Assembly: GCF_002835665.1 (NCBI RefSeq)
Contig: NZ_PIZV01000024.1
Location: 1 to 64,000, forward strand
Origin: Chryseobacterium sp. PMSZPI
GTDB lineage: Bacteria > Bacteroidota > Bacteroidia > Flavobacteriales > Weeksellaceae
Length of the DNA stretch: 64,000 nucleotides
Reading direction: 5' to 3'
The notes beneath the pieces are model-generated. The model worked only from the letters and a program-made list of their open reading frames with translations, did no database searches and was not told the origin of the DNA. Shown here piece after piece: positions 52,289-60,124 of the stretch. The translations under genes and the position numbers were made by a program. Within the stretch, counting starts at the first letter, position 1. Each line of letters opens with the position of its first letter.

Positions 52289-52364
52289 GCTTCGACTCTG
52301 CTCAGCATGACAATGGCAATAAATGTTATTGGTTTACAAATGTCACGCTGAACAGAGTCGAAGC
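52289..52364. repeat. Inverted repeat of an interspersed intergenic element
   Basis: The 24-base arms at 52289-52312 and 52341-52364 are reverse complements with two mismatches, around a 28-base loop. The core reads GCTTCGACTC...GAGTCGAAGC. A GTTTTT run follows the right arm, so it can also end apt transcripts. I recall similar GCTTCGACTC(C/T)GCTCAGC elements scattered through Bacteroidota genomes. Confidence 0.75.
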
Positions 52365-52446
52365 GTTTTTATGATAAAGAACAACAATTTCACAACATTT
52401 ACAGAATAATACCAATAAAGTATTTTGTAAATCACTAAGAAACAAT

Positions 52447-52454
52447 TAAATTTG
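52447..52454 (+). promoter_or_regulatory. Promoter -7 box of the TPR protein-ribH operon
   Basis: TAAATTTG, 21 bases before the ATG at 52476. Confidence 0.6.
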
Positions 52455-52475
52455 CATTTCAATTTTTAAAAACTT

Positions 52476-53183
52476 ATGGCAAAATTGGGAAAGAATGCTC
52501 AAAATGAGCAAGAAGGTAAAGAAACAGTTGAGTTCTTCAAAGATCTTGACAGAGAGGCCTTAAACACTGAGAGATTTGTAGAAAAATATTCAAAACCACT
52601 AGGTATAGTATTTGGAGCTTTAATTTTAGGGGTTTTAGGATTCTTTGCATACAAGCAATTTGTAGTTGCTCCTAAGAACACTGAGGCTGTGAAGAGTTTC
52701 CTTGCTGCTCAAAAAAACCTTGCAGAAGGTAAAGATAAAGATGCTTTAGGTGGAAAATCTGCTGCAAACCCAGGTTTCGTTGGTACAGCTAATGATTATT
52801 CAGGAACAAGCGTTGGTCAGCTTTCTGCTTACAATGCCGGTTTATTGAAATTCAAAGAGGGAAAATTCCAAGAAGCTTATGATCTTTTAGACAAATTTTC
52901 ATCTGACAACAAAACGTTGGTGGCTATGAAATATGGAGCTATGGCAGATGCGAAATCAGGTCTTAACAAAAATGACGAAGCTTTAAGTTTATTAGATAAA
53001 GCAGCAACTGCATCTGATGATCCCTATACAACTTACTTCTTCACAAGAAAAGCTGGTATTGTTGCTTTAGGATTAAAGAAAAATGCAGAAGCTAAAAAAT
53101 ATTTCTCTACTATTGATGAGAAATACCAGGATTATGACAACGGAATGTCTGATTCTTATATTGAAATGACTAAATATTATTAA
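52476..53183 (+). CDS. YfgM-like membrane-anchored tetratricopeptide protein
   Basis: A 235-residue protein with one membrane helix (about 45-66, GIVFGALILGVLGFFAYKQFV) and a periplasmic part with TPR helices (QLSAYNAGLLKFKEGKFQEAYDLLDKF, AMADAKSGLNKNDEALSLLDKA, KAGIVALGLKKNAEAKKYFSTI). The topology and size resemble the YfgM family, which takes part in envelope protein folding near the Sec translocon. It is co-transcribed with ribH, 3 bases downstream, for no evident functional reason. Confidence 0.8.
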   Translation: MAKLGKNAQNEQEGKETVEFFKDLDREALNTERFVEKYSKPLGIVFGALILGVLGFFAYKQFVVAPKNTEAVKSFLAAQKNLAEGKDKDALGGKSAANPGFVGTANDYSGTSVGQLSAYNAGLLKFKEGKFQEAYDLLDKFSSDNKTLVAMKYGAMADAKSGLNKNDEALSLLDKAATASDDPYTTYFFTRKAGIVALGLKKNAEAKKYFSTIDEKYQDYDNGMSDSYIEMTKYY

Positions 53184-53186
53184 AAA

Positions 53187-53705
53187 ATGGCAACAGTTAA
53201 TCTTTCCGATTACAAGCCACTTCATATAACTAATGCCGAAGATTTTTCTATCGGCATTGTTTTTTCTGAGTGGAATGATTTTGTAACCTACAACCTTCGT
53301 GATGCAGCTTTGGAAATTCTTGAAAAAGAAGGTGTAAAACCTGAAAATATTAAACTTTTCCCGGTGCCAGGTGCTTTTGAATTAAGCTATGCAAGTATGC
53401 AGCTTTGCAAAGAAAGAAAATTTGATGCAGTAATTTCTATCGGATGTGTCATTCGTGGAGAGACTCCTCATTTCGATTATGTATGTTCTGCAGTAGCACA
53501 AGGAATCAAAGATTGTAACATTATGACCGATACACCTACCATATTCTGTGTATTAACAGATGATACCAAAGAGCAATCTATTGCCAGAAGCGGTGGTGAC
53601 CTTGGAAACAAAGGTGTGGAAGCTGCTGTTACAGCACTAAGAATGATTGATTTCAAAAAGAAGTTATCTGACAAAAAAGGACATATCGGCTTCGGTCACT
53701 CCTAA
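53187..53705 (+). CDS. ribH: 6,7-dimethyl-8-ribityllumazine synthase
   Basis: Penultimate step of riboflavin synthesis. The 172-residue enzyme has EWNDFVTYNLRDAALEIL at the N-terminus, PVPGAFELSYASMQL, the phosphate-binding IGCVIRGETPHFDYV with its active His, and the end GGDLGNKGVEAAVTALRMI. Other rib genes are not in the window. Confidence 0.96.
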   Translation: MATVNLSDYKPLHITNAEDFSIGIVFSEWNDFVTYNLRDAALEILEKEGVKPENIKLFPVPGAFELSYASMQLCKERKFDAVISIGCVIRGETPHFDYVCSAVAQGIKDCNIMTDTPTIFCVLTDDTKEQSIARSGGDLGNKGVEAAVTALRMIDFKKKLSDKKGHIGFGHS

Positions 53706-53730
53706 TTCTGATCAATTTAACAATATATAA

Positions 53731-53766
53731 AGGCTGTCCCAATTTTTGAGACAGTCTATTTTTTAG
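53731..53766 (+). terminator. Terminator after ribH
   Basis: GGCTGTCCCAA pairs with TTGAGACAGTC (G-U pairs), followed by TATTTTTTAG. Confidence 0.7.
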
Positions 53767-53904
53767 TTACAAATCAACAAATTCATTTATGTTATAGACT
53801 CCAGATGAGAAAATAACAGCTTGGTCTAAGTTTAAAAGATCATAAATTCTTACTAATAAAAGGTATGTTTTCATTTTTTTCCGTTAAAAGTTGTACACAA
53901 AAAC

Positions 53905-53912
53905 TATCTTTG
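53905..53912 (+). promoter_or_regulatory. Promoter -7 box of the LtaS-like gene; decides the start
   Basis: TATCTTTG matches TAnnTTTG. It lies inside a TTG-initiated extension of the frame (from 53891), so the ATG at 53939, 26 bases after the box, is the likely start. Confidence 0.55.
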
Positions 53913-53938
53913 TGAAAACTAATATAGACAGTCAATAC

Positions 53939-56017
53939 ATGTTTTTAAAAAAAGTAAAACCGTTCCTGTATTTAGGAGTTTTTTATCTTATTATTTCTTT
54001 GATAATAAGGACAATCTTCTTTTTCCACCCCATTACTACCGCTAGTTTTGGATTTTTTGAAGTCATAAAAGTATTACTAGTGGGTCTTGTGAATGATATT
54101 TTTGTCTTCACCCTGGCCAGTGCTATACTTGCCCTCTACTTCTTATTTCTTTCAAATTCGAAATATAAAAAACCTTATGGCTATATTATTTTTGGCATCT
54201 TGGTTTTATTTTTCCTTTATATATGGCTTATTCCCAACAATATTTTTAAGCAATATGGTGGCTCTGTAACAGAAATTGCTCTTGCGTTTGTCGGAATAAA
54301 GACCCTTTTCTTTGGGTTAATGCTTTTTCTTCCTACTCAAAGAATTAAGATTCGTAATGTTTTATATTTCATTACATTATTCTTGTATGTTCTTCTGATT
54401 ATCTTCAATGGAGTCAGTGAATACTTTTTTTATAATGAATTTGGGGTTCGCTATAACTTTATCGCTGTAGACTATCTGATTTACACCAACGAAGTGATTG
54501 GGAATATTATGGAAAGCTACCCTGTTATTCCTTTATTCTCGGCAATAATGATTGTTACCCTATCCATTACCTGGTTCATTTATAAAAAGACAAAAGATGA
54601 GCTTTTAGAGCTTCCTGATTTTAAACAGAAAATGGTATTATTAGGTACATTTATGGTACTTTGTGCATTGAGTACTCTCGCAATACCATCATTAATGCAG
54701 ATTAAATCAGATAATGTTTTCGCGGATGAAATTGAGGCTAACGGGATCCCTAAATTCTATTGGGCATTTACCCATAATGAGCTGGATTATTTCCAATTCT
54801 ATCCACAGATTAATCAACAACAGGCAGATAAAAATTTCTTGAGCCAATTTCCTGAACATACATTATCAAGAAACATTGTTGCTGAACAACCGGAAACAAA
54901 GAAAAATGTAGTTCTGATCTCTATTGAAAGTCTTTCCGCAGACTTTATGGAACATTATGGAAATACTCAAAAAATTACTCCTTTCTTAGACAGCCTGGCT
55001 GATAAATCGTTGATGTTTACCAATCTGTATGCTACAGGAAACAGAACGGTACGTGGATTGGAAGCCTTGACACTTTGTATTCCTCCTACCGCCGGAGAAA
55101 GTATTATCAAAAGAAATGATAATAAAAATAAATTTACAACCGGAAATGTTTTCAAATCTAAAGGCTATGATGTTAAGTTTTTATATGGCGGATATAGCTA
55201 CTTTGATAATATGCAGGACTTCTTTGGGGGGAATGGATATGATATTGTCGACAGAAACAATTTTAAACCGGAAGAAATCACTTTTGCCAATGTTTGGGGT
55301 GTTGCTGATGAAGATATGGCAAGAAAAGCGATTCAGGTAATGAATACAGAGGCAAAATCCGGAAAGCCTTTTTTCAATCATTGGATGACGGTATCTAATC
55401 ACAGACCTTTCACTTATCCTGATGGAAGAATTGATATTCCCGGAACTTCAAAATCTCGTGAAGGAGGAGTAAAATATACAGACTACTCTCTTAAGCTCTT
55501 CTTTGAAATGGCTAAAAAACAAGATTGGTATAAAAATACAGTCTTTGTGATTATTGCGGATCACTGTGCTTCTAGTGCCGGAAAAACTGAGCTTCCGATG
55601 GATAAATACAGAATTCCGGCGATGATTTTTTCTGAAGGATTCATTCAACCACAAAAGTTTGATACTTTGATGTCCCAGATTGATGTAATGCCAACCCTTT
55701 TCGGATTACTGAATTTCAGCTATCAATCAAAATTCTTGGGTCAGGATGTTCTTAAAAAGGAATTCCAGCCTAAAGCATATATTGCGACCTATCAGGACCT
55801 TGGATTTGTAAAAGATGGGCGTTTAACCATCATTTCCCCGGTAAAAAAGGTGAAACAATATTCTTTAGAGTTGGAAAAAAGTGATCTTGCTCCGAATTTT
55901 AAGCTTTATTACAACGAGAAATTATTAAAAAATCCGGAACAAAAACTGGTAGATGACGCAGTCTCAGCCTATCAATCAACATCGTATTGGTTGAAAACAA
56001 AACAACTTAATCGCTAA
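53939..56017 (+). CDS. LTA synthase-like sulfatase-fold membrane protein
   Basis: A 692-residue phosphoglycerol transferase or phosphoethanolamine-type enzyme. Five membrane helices occupy about 1-240, and a periplasmic alkaline-phosphatase fold follows. Active-site parts are visible: LISIESLSADFMEHYG (metal Glu), ATGNRTVRGLEAL (nucleophile Thr) and FVIIADHC (metal Asp-His). In Gram-negative bacteria relatives decorate membrane or periplasmic glycans with phosphoglycerol; the real acceptor is unknown. It converges with the ATP-grasp gene, whose 3' end it overlaps by 11 bases. Confidence 0.85.
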   Translation: MFLKKVKPFLYLGVFYLIISLIIRTIFFFHPITTASFGFFEVIKVLLVGLVNDIFVFTLASAILALYFLFLSNSKYKKPYGYIIFGILVLFFLYIWLIPNNIFKQYGGSVTEIALAFVGIKTLFFGLMLFLPTQRIKIRNVLYFITLFLYVLLIIFNGVSEYFFYNEFGVRYNFIAVDYLIYTNEVIGNIMESYPVIPLFSAIMIVTLSITWFIYKKTKDELLELPDFKQKMVLLGTFMVLCALSTLAIPSLMQIKSDNVFADEIEANGIPKFYWAFTHNELDYFQFYPQINQQQADKNFLSQFPEHTLSRNIVAEQPETKKNVVLISIESLSADFMEHYGNTQKITPFLDSLADKSLMFTNLYATGNRTVRGLEALTLCIPPTAGESIIKRNDNKNKFTTGNVFKSKGYDVKFLYGGYSYFDNMQDFFGGNGYDIVDRNNFKPEEITFANVWGVADEDMARKAIQVMNTEAKSGKPFFNHWMTVSNHRPFTYPDGRIDIPGTSKSREGGVKYTDYSLKLFFEMAKKQDWYKNTVFVIIADHCASSAGKTELPMDKYRIPAMIFSEGFIQPQKFDTLMSQIDVMPTLFGLLNFSYQSKFLGQDVLKKEFQPKAYIATYQDLGFVKDGRLTIISPVKKVKQYSLELEKSDLAPNFKLYYNEKLLKNPEQKLVDDAVSAYQSTSYWLKTKQLNR

Positions 56018-57137
56018 TCAAGTGAGGAATAAAACGGCTTTCGTTATTGGTGATCAGATGAACACTTTCTCTGATCCCAATTCCCGCCGGTTCCTGACCT
56101 ATCACCCAACTTCCAATAACAGGGTAGTTTCCTTCAAAACCAGGAAGTTCAAAAAGTTGCTGATAGATAAATCCTTCTTTATCATAATCTCCACCATTCT
56201 GTTCCACCGGAATATTATTTTTGTGTAAAACCACATTCGCTCCTTCTCTGGAATAAACAGGCTTTTTCGCAAAATCTTTCAAATGTCTTGGTTCGAAATA
56301 AGACTCCAACAAATAAGGGTGATTAGGATACATTTCCCAAAGAATAGGTAAAATGGCCTTAGAAGACAGCAATATTTTCCAGGCAGGCTCGATCCACTGG
56401 GATCTGAAATCATTCTTCACCAGTTTTTCTCCAAATCCATCAGCAAGGATCCATTCATAGGGATAAAGTTTAAAGATATATTCCATTACAGATCGATCCC
56501 CTGCCACAAATTCGTCAATCTCTTCTGCCCAACCAATATCCTGAACAGGAATAAACTCTGTATCAAAACCTGCCTGAGAAGCACAATCACGCATATATTC
56601 CACATTGGTTACATCTTCTATATTGGTAAGGGATGCAAAATAAAGATAATGCGGATTCATGTATTTCTTCAGATATGTCCAATAATCTACCAGCTTTTCA
56701 TGAATTGAATTAAACTGATCTTTATCCGGAAACATCTCTCTAAGCCAATACCATTGTATTACAGATGCTTCATAAAGTGAAGTTGGAGTATCTGCATTAA
56801 ATTCTAGTAGTTTTAAATTCTTACCATCAAAACCAAAATCAAATCTCCCATAGATTGATGGATGATCTTCTTCCCAGCTCGTAATAATATAATTTTTAAA
56901 CCATTCCGGAATATTGAATTTACTCCAAAGATTATTCTCAATAACATAATCCACCGCTTCCAGACACATTTGCCATAATTCAGCTGTAGCACTTTCAATG
57001 ATATTGATTTCACTTAGGGAAAACTGGTAATAGTGACTTTCATCCCAATAAAGACCTTCAAGAGAATGATATCCAAATCCCAGATTTTCAAGTTTGTGCT
57101 CCCAGTTCTTTCGAAATTGTGATTGTATTCTTTCCAT
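56007..57137 (-). CDS. Glutathionylspermidine synthase-like ATP-grasp ligase (YgiC/YjfC type)
   Basis: A 376-residue ATP-grasp amide ligase. YGRFDFGFDGKNLKLLEFNADTPTSLYEASVIQW (about 95-128), VYSREGANVVLH (about 303) and PVIGSWVIGQEPAGIGIRES (about 345) are the family's conserved blocks. It has only the synthetase domain, without the CHAP amidase domain of true Gsp. In E. coli the stand-alone members YgiC and YjfC do not make glutathionylspermidine and sit next to small proteins, ygiB in one case. Here too a lipoprotein gene ends 3 bases upstream. Its substrate may be a peptide or protein tail. Confidence 0.85.
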   Translation of the reverse strand: MERIQSQFRKNWEHKLENLGFGYHSLEGLYWDESHYYQFSLSEINIIESATAELWQMCLEAVDYVIENNLWSKFNIPEWFKNYIITSWEEDHPSIYGRFDFGFDGKNLKLLEFNADTPTSLYEASVIQWYWLREMFPDKDQFNSIHEKLVDYWTYLKKYMNPHYLYFASLTNIEDVTNVEYMRDCASQAGFDTEFIPVQDIGWAEEIDEFVAGDRSVMEYIFKLYPYEWILADGFGEKLVKNDFRSQWIEPAWKILLSSKAILPILWEMYPNHPYLLESYFEPRHLKDFAKKPVYSREGANVVLHKNNIPVEQNGGDYDKEGFIYQQLFELPGFEGNYPVIGSWVIGQEPAGIGIRESVHLITNNESRFIPHLISD

Positions 57138-57140
57138 AAT

Positions 57141-57470
57141 TTATGATGATGCTCTGAAACCGCTTTTCCCTAATCCTCCTCTTACTACATTCCCTTTATA
57201 AGTACTTCTTCCTATATTCGATTTACTACTAATAGCCCCACTATAATACCCTTTTTGATAAACACCATTGCTATAATAACCATAAGGACGGAATGCATGA
57301 TACCAAAAATACCCCGGCATAAAACCATGTGACCTCGTATAAGATGCCGTAGTATCCGATCTCATATATACTTTTTTCTCATTACTCCATTCCGATTTCG
57401 GTTTTTCCTGAGAGCAGGCAGCAAGGACACCTGTTACAAAAAGTAATTTTATAGAACTTGATTTTTTCAT
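57141..57470 (-). CDS. YgiB-like lipoprotein with RGGLG tail
   Basis: A 109-residue lipoprotein (signal MKKSSSIKLLFVTGVLAAC, Cys at 19). The middle is rich in Tyr, Gly and Ser. The C-terminus NVVRGGLGKSGFRASS resembles the RGGFGxS tail of E. coli YgiB (DUF1190/UPF0441), recalled from memory, and the gene order, lipoprotein then YgiC-type ligase, is the same as ygiB-ygiC. The overall lengths and the rest of the sequences differ, so homology is not proven. I infer that the tail could be the ligase's substrate. Confidence 0.55.
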   Translation of the reverse strand: MKKSSSIKLLFVTGVLAACSQEKPKSEWSNEKKVYMRSDTTASYTRSHGFMPGYFWYHAFRPYGYYSNGVYQKGYYSGAISSKSNIGRSTYKGNVVRGGLGKSGFRASS

Positions 57471-57472
57471 GG

Positions 57473-57799
57473 CTATTGAACTGTTATATAAAATTCATAA
57501 TCTTTTTTGGTCTTATCGGTTCTCACGTAGCCTTCCCCATCCTCTATGGTTTTCACAGTATCTCCGAGACTTGGAATCGTATCCCTTTTTATTAATTCCT
57601 TTACAAGAGTCTTCTTTTTCCAGACTTTATGTTTGGTAATAAGAACATCTGTAGAATCTAAGTGTTCTACAGAAAGTTCAGTTTCAATAGAAGCATTTTT
57701 ATCCACACTATTAACTTCATCCTCGTTACCTTCTTTTTCTGTACATGCTGTCAGCATTAATACTCCCGTCAATAAAAAGTAAAATTTAAATTTTCTCAC
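57473..57799 (-). CDS. Small lipoprotein, first gene of the ligase operon
   Basis: A 108-residue lipoprotein with signal MRKFKFYFLLTGVLMLTAC (Cys at 19). The mature part is acidic at first and then Lys-rich with no recognised domain; it ends EFYITVQ. I use a GTG start at 57799, because the longer frame opens at a TTG that lies in a -7 box. The next gene begins 2 bases downstream, so the three minus-strand genes form one tight operon, divergent from ypfJ. Confidence 0.5.
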   Translation of the reverse strand: MRKFKFYFLLTGVLMLTACTEKEGNEDEVNSVDKNASIETELSVEHLDSTDVLITKHKVWKKKTLVKELIKRDTIPSLGDTVKTIEDGEGYVRTDKTKKDYEFYITVQ

Positions 57800-57817
57800 T
57801 TTGGTTGTTATTTCTAG

Positions 57818-57825
57818 CAAAAATA
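57818..57825 (-). promoter_or_regulatory. Promoter -7 box of the ligase operon; decides the start
   Basis: The minus strand reads TATTTTTG, a TAnnTTTG match 18 bases before the GTG start. The upstream TTG start of the longer frame overlaps its last three bases. Confidence 0.55.
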
Positions 57826-57877
57826 ATCATTTAGTAACGATATTATTTTAAATTTACAATGCAAAAAAAACATTAGT

Positions 57878-58738
57878 ATGAAATGGACAGACGACAGAGG
57901 CGGAAACGTTGATGACCGCCGTGGTTCCGGAAGCGGCGGAGGCGGCATGATCGTTGGTGGCGGACTCGGAACCTTAATTATAGCAGCAATTGTTTTCTTT
58001 TTAGGAGGTGATCCTTCCGGTATTTTAAACTCAGGAAGTATACAATCATCAGGAAATTCTGAGAGAAGAGAACTTTCTGCAGAAGAAAAACAGATAGGAG
58101 AAATGGTTGACATGATGGGCAGATGGAATATCCTTACCTGGGACCAGATCTTTAAAGAAAACGGAATGACTTATTCTAAGCCTGGGATTGTTCTTTTTGA
58201 AAATACAACACAATCAGCTTGCGGTACTGCTCAATCTGCAATGGGACCATTCTATTGTCCTGCCGATCAGAAGGTTTATATGGATATGAGCTTTTTCGGT
58301 GAACTTCAGCAAAAATTTGGAGCTAAAGTAACTGAATTTACAGTCGCTTATGTTCTGGCTCACGAAGTAGGACATCATGTGCAGACTCTTTTAGGAACCA
58401 CTCAAAAAGTGGATGCATTAAGAAGAAGTGGAAGATATTCGGAAGCAGAAATGAATAGAGTTTCTGTAGCGACAGAGTTACAGGCTGATTTCTATGCCGG
58501 AGTCTGGGCAAAAAGAACAAACGACAGCAAACATATCCTGGAACCTGGTGATATTGAGTCTGCAATAGATGCGGCTCAAGCTGTAGGAGATGATAATATC
58601 CAGAAAAGGGCACAGGGATATGTTAATCAGGAGAGTTTTACCCATGGATCATCTGCACAGCGTAAAGAATGGTTTATGAAAGGATACAACACCGGAGACA
58701 TCAGACAAGGTGATACTTTCAACCAACTTTTAAAATAA
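57878..58738 (+). CDS. ypfJ: YpfJ-family neutral zinc metallopeptidase
   Basis: A 286-residue membrane-anchored metallopeptidase (PF04228 type). The N-terminus MKWTDDRGGNVDDRRG is the conserved pre-membrane signature of the family (E. coli YpfJ has an equivalent M-x-W...NVEDRR). A Gly-rich linker and one membrane helix (about 25-43) follow, then the periplasmic catalytic domain with SACGTAQSAMGPFYCPADQKVY (Cys115 and Cys127), AHEVGHHVQ (HExxH at 162-166), ELQADFYAGVW (200-210) and SFTHGSSAQR near the end. The substrate is unknown. The next gene downstream encodes a peptide copying the N-terminal signature. Confidence 0.9.
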   Translation: MKWTDDRGGNVDDRRGSGSGGGGMIVGGGLGTLIIAAIVFFLGGDPSGILNSGSIQSSGNSERRELSAEEKQIGEMVDMMGRWNILTWDQIFKENGMTYSKPGIVLFENTTQSACGTAQSAMGPFYCPADQKVYMDMSFFGELQQKFGAKVTEFTVAYVLAHEVGHHVQTLLGTTQKVDALRRSGRYSEAEMNRVSVATELQADFYAGVWAKRTNDSKHILEPGDIESAIDAAQAVGDDNIQKRAQGYVNQESFTHGSSAQRKEWFMKGYNTGDIRQGDTFNQLLK

Positions 58739-58885
58739 TTTAATATCTTATAATTGTGAATTCCAAATGCCATAATTAATATTCTAAACATTTGAGAAAA
58801 TCAGAGGTTCAAAAAAATCAATTATTCAATTATTAAAATAAATTTATTAACTTCGAGAAATTGACCAACTAATATCAGCATTATA

Positions 58886-58901
58886 TAAAGGAATTCCTTT
58901 A
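58886..58901. promoter_or_regulatory. Perfect 16-bp palindrome upstream of the GG-leader peptide gene
   Basis: TAAAGGAATTCCTTTA lies 66 bases before the peptide start, a plausible operator position. It could also be chance in AT-rich DNA. Confidence 0.35.
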
Positions 58902-58967
58902 AGGTGTTAAATAAATAGAGTTCGCCGAAAATCTAAAGAGTAGGCAAAAATAAATAAATTACACAAT

Positions 58968-59129
58968 ATGAAAAATTTAAGAAAACTTTCAAAAGGAGAA
59001 ATGAAAACAGTTAACGGAGGCATGCGATGGACTGAGGATCGTGGATGTAATGTCATAGATAGAAGACCTGGGGCTAAACCAGAGTGGATGCAAGAAGTTA
59101 GTAACTGGTGGTGTAAAAATTTTGGATAA
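58968..59129 (+). CDS. Bacteriocin-like GG-leader peptide with a YpfJ-signature core
   Basis: A 53-residue mini-gene. The leader MKNLRKLSKGEMKTVNGG (1-18) has the double-glycine end and the hydrophobic/Lys-Leu-Ser pattern of leaders cut by C39 peptidase ABC exporters, like the bacteriocin-like peptides common in Chryseobacterium. The 35-residue core begins MRWTEDRGCNVIDRRPG, 11 of its first 15 residues identical to the N-terminus of YpfJ encoded upstream. Two Cys (27 and 49) could form a disulfide, and three Trp (40, 47, 48) cluster at the end. No exporter gene is in the window. The ribosome site is weak, and a strong terminator follows. Confidence 0.7.
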   Translation: MKNLRKLSKGEMKTVNGGMRWTEDRGCNVIDRRPGAKPEWMQEVSNWWCKNFG

Positions 59130-59190
59130 TAAATAATATCACAAAAGAGGCCGAGTATGTAAACCTGTTAGGTTTAATAGACTATACACA

Positions 59191-59226
59191 AAAAAACCTT
59201 GAAGAGTTTTCTTCAAGGTTTTTTTA
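59191..59226 (+). terminator. Terminator after the GG-leader peptide gene
   Basis: AAACCTTGAAGA pairs with TTCTTCAAGGTTT and is followed by TTTTTAT. Its presence shows that the short upstream region is transcribed as a unit. Confidence 0.85.
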
Positions 59227-59255
59227 TAGGTTGATTAATTGAGCTATAAAGTATT

Positions 59256-60113
59256 TTATTGCAATTCGATCGGATTAGAATTCTTTTTGGCTTCTTCTTT
59301 CACTCGATCTTCCATTCTTTTCCTCATATCAGCAGGGTTTTGATTTCCGCCTCCTCCAGGGCCTCTTCCTCCACCGCCTATTCTGGTTGTAGAAAAACCT
59401 CCTTGTCCTCCTCCTTGAGTCATAAATGACATTGGATCTGTTCTGAACTTTTGCTGTTGTTTTACAAAATCAGATCTTTTCACTTTTAACGTATTCCCAA
59501 ATTGATTCAGGGTTGGAAATTCAGCAATTTTGTAATTCTTCATTAAATCGAAGGAATAGTCTCCTTTATCATCTTCAACTTTTACGATTAGACCGGGAAG
59601 CCCTCCAAACTTATAAGGTCCATCCTGATAAGGAAGATCCGTAGTGAACCACGCTGTCCATTTTCTTCCTGCAAAATCAGTTTCTGCTTTTTGAACTTTA
59701 TATTCCCCTATCTTTCTTGTTTCTGAAGAAATTTTCCAATTCAATGGTCTGTCTTCTTCATAAGAATAAATATCCCTTCCTATTCTGTCTTTAAAATAAG
59801 TCTTTTGATTGGCCTTATCTTTTTCAACAGAATAATTGATATTCGTTCTCAATCCTTCCATCTGATCCCTGTTAATACTTATTCTTCCTCCTCCACCTTG
59901 AAAGGCTTTCTGCATAATGGAATCCCTTTTTATCCTGTTTTCAGAATAAAAAACAGATTTTTCCGGAGAAATATCCAAATATGCATTTTCTGTCTTTATA
60001 TCCGTTTTATTTTCCGCATCAGGTTTCATTGTTACCTGATAAACAAACCTGTTCGTTTGTGCTGAAACATGCTGTATAAAGAGTGTTAAAGCAATAATAC
60101 CTATTTTTTTCAT
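59256..60113 (-). CDS. GLPGLI family protein
   Basis: A 285-residue secreted protein (signal MKKIGIIALTLFIQHVSA). The family name comes from the motif, here FGGLPGLIVKVEDDKGDYSFDL (about 163-184). Upstream are YEEDRPLNWKI and AGRKWTAWFTTDLPYQDGPYKFGG, all regular for the family. The C-terminus has a Gly-rich stretch followed by a charged helix and ends SNPIELQ. GLPGLI proteins are numerous in Bacteroidota and have no proven role. It lies 11 bases downstream of a second copy on the same strand, with which it forms an operon. Confidence 0.88.
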   Translation of the reverse strand: MKKIGIIALTLFIQHVSAQTNRFVYQVTMKPDAENKTDIKTENAYLDISPEKSVFYSENRIKRDSIMQKAFQGGGGRISINRDQMEGLRTNINYSVEKDKANQKTYFKDRIGRDIYSYEEDRPLNWKISSETRKIGEYKVQKAETDFAGRKWTAWFTTDLPYQDGPYKFGGLPGLIVKVEDDKGDYSFDLMKNYKIAEFPTLNQFGNTLKVKRSDFVKQQQKFRTDPMSFMTQGGGQGGFSTTRIGGGGRGPGGGGNQNPADMRKRMEDRVKEEAKKNSNPIELQ

Positions 60114-60124
60114 TTATATTTTCT

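Noticed and set aside
52289..52364. Inverted repeat as a plain terminator for apt
   Set aside because: A T-run follows it, but the 24-base arms and 28-base loop are far longer than other terminators here. A termination effect is possible as a by-product, so I list it as a repeat.
57878..59129. Possibility that the GG-leader peptide arose by a recent duplication of the ypfJ 5' end
   Set aside because: Codons at matching residues are nearly all different synonyms (for example GAC/GAT, AAC/AAT, CGC/AGA). The similarity holds at protein level only.
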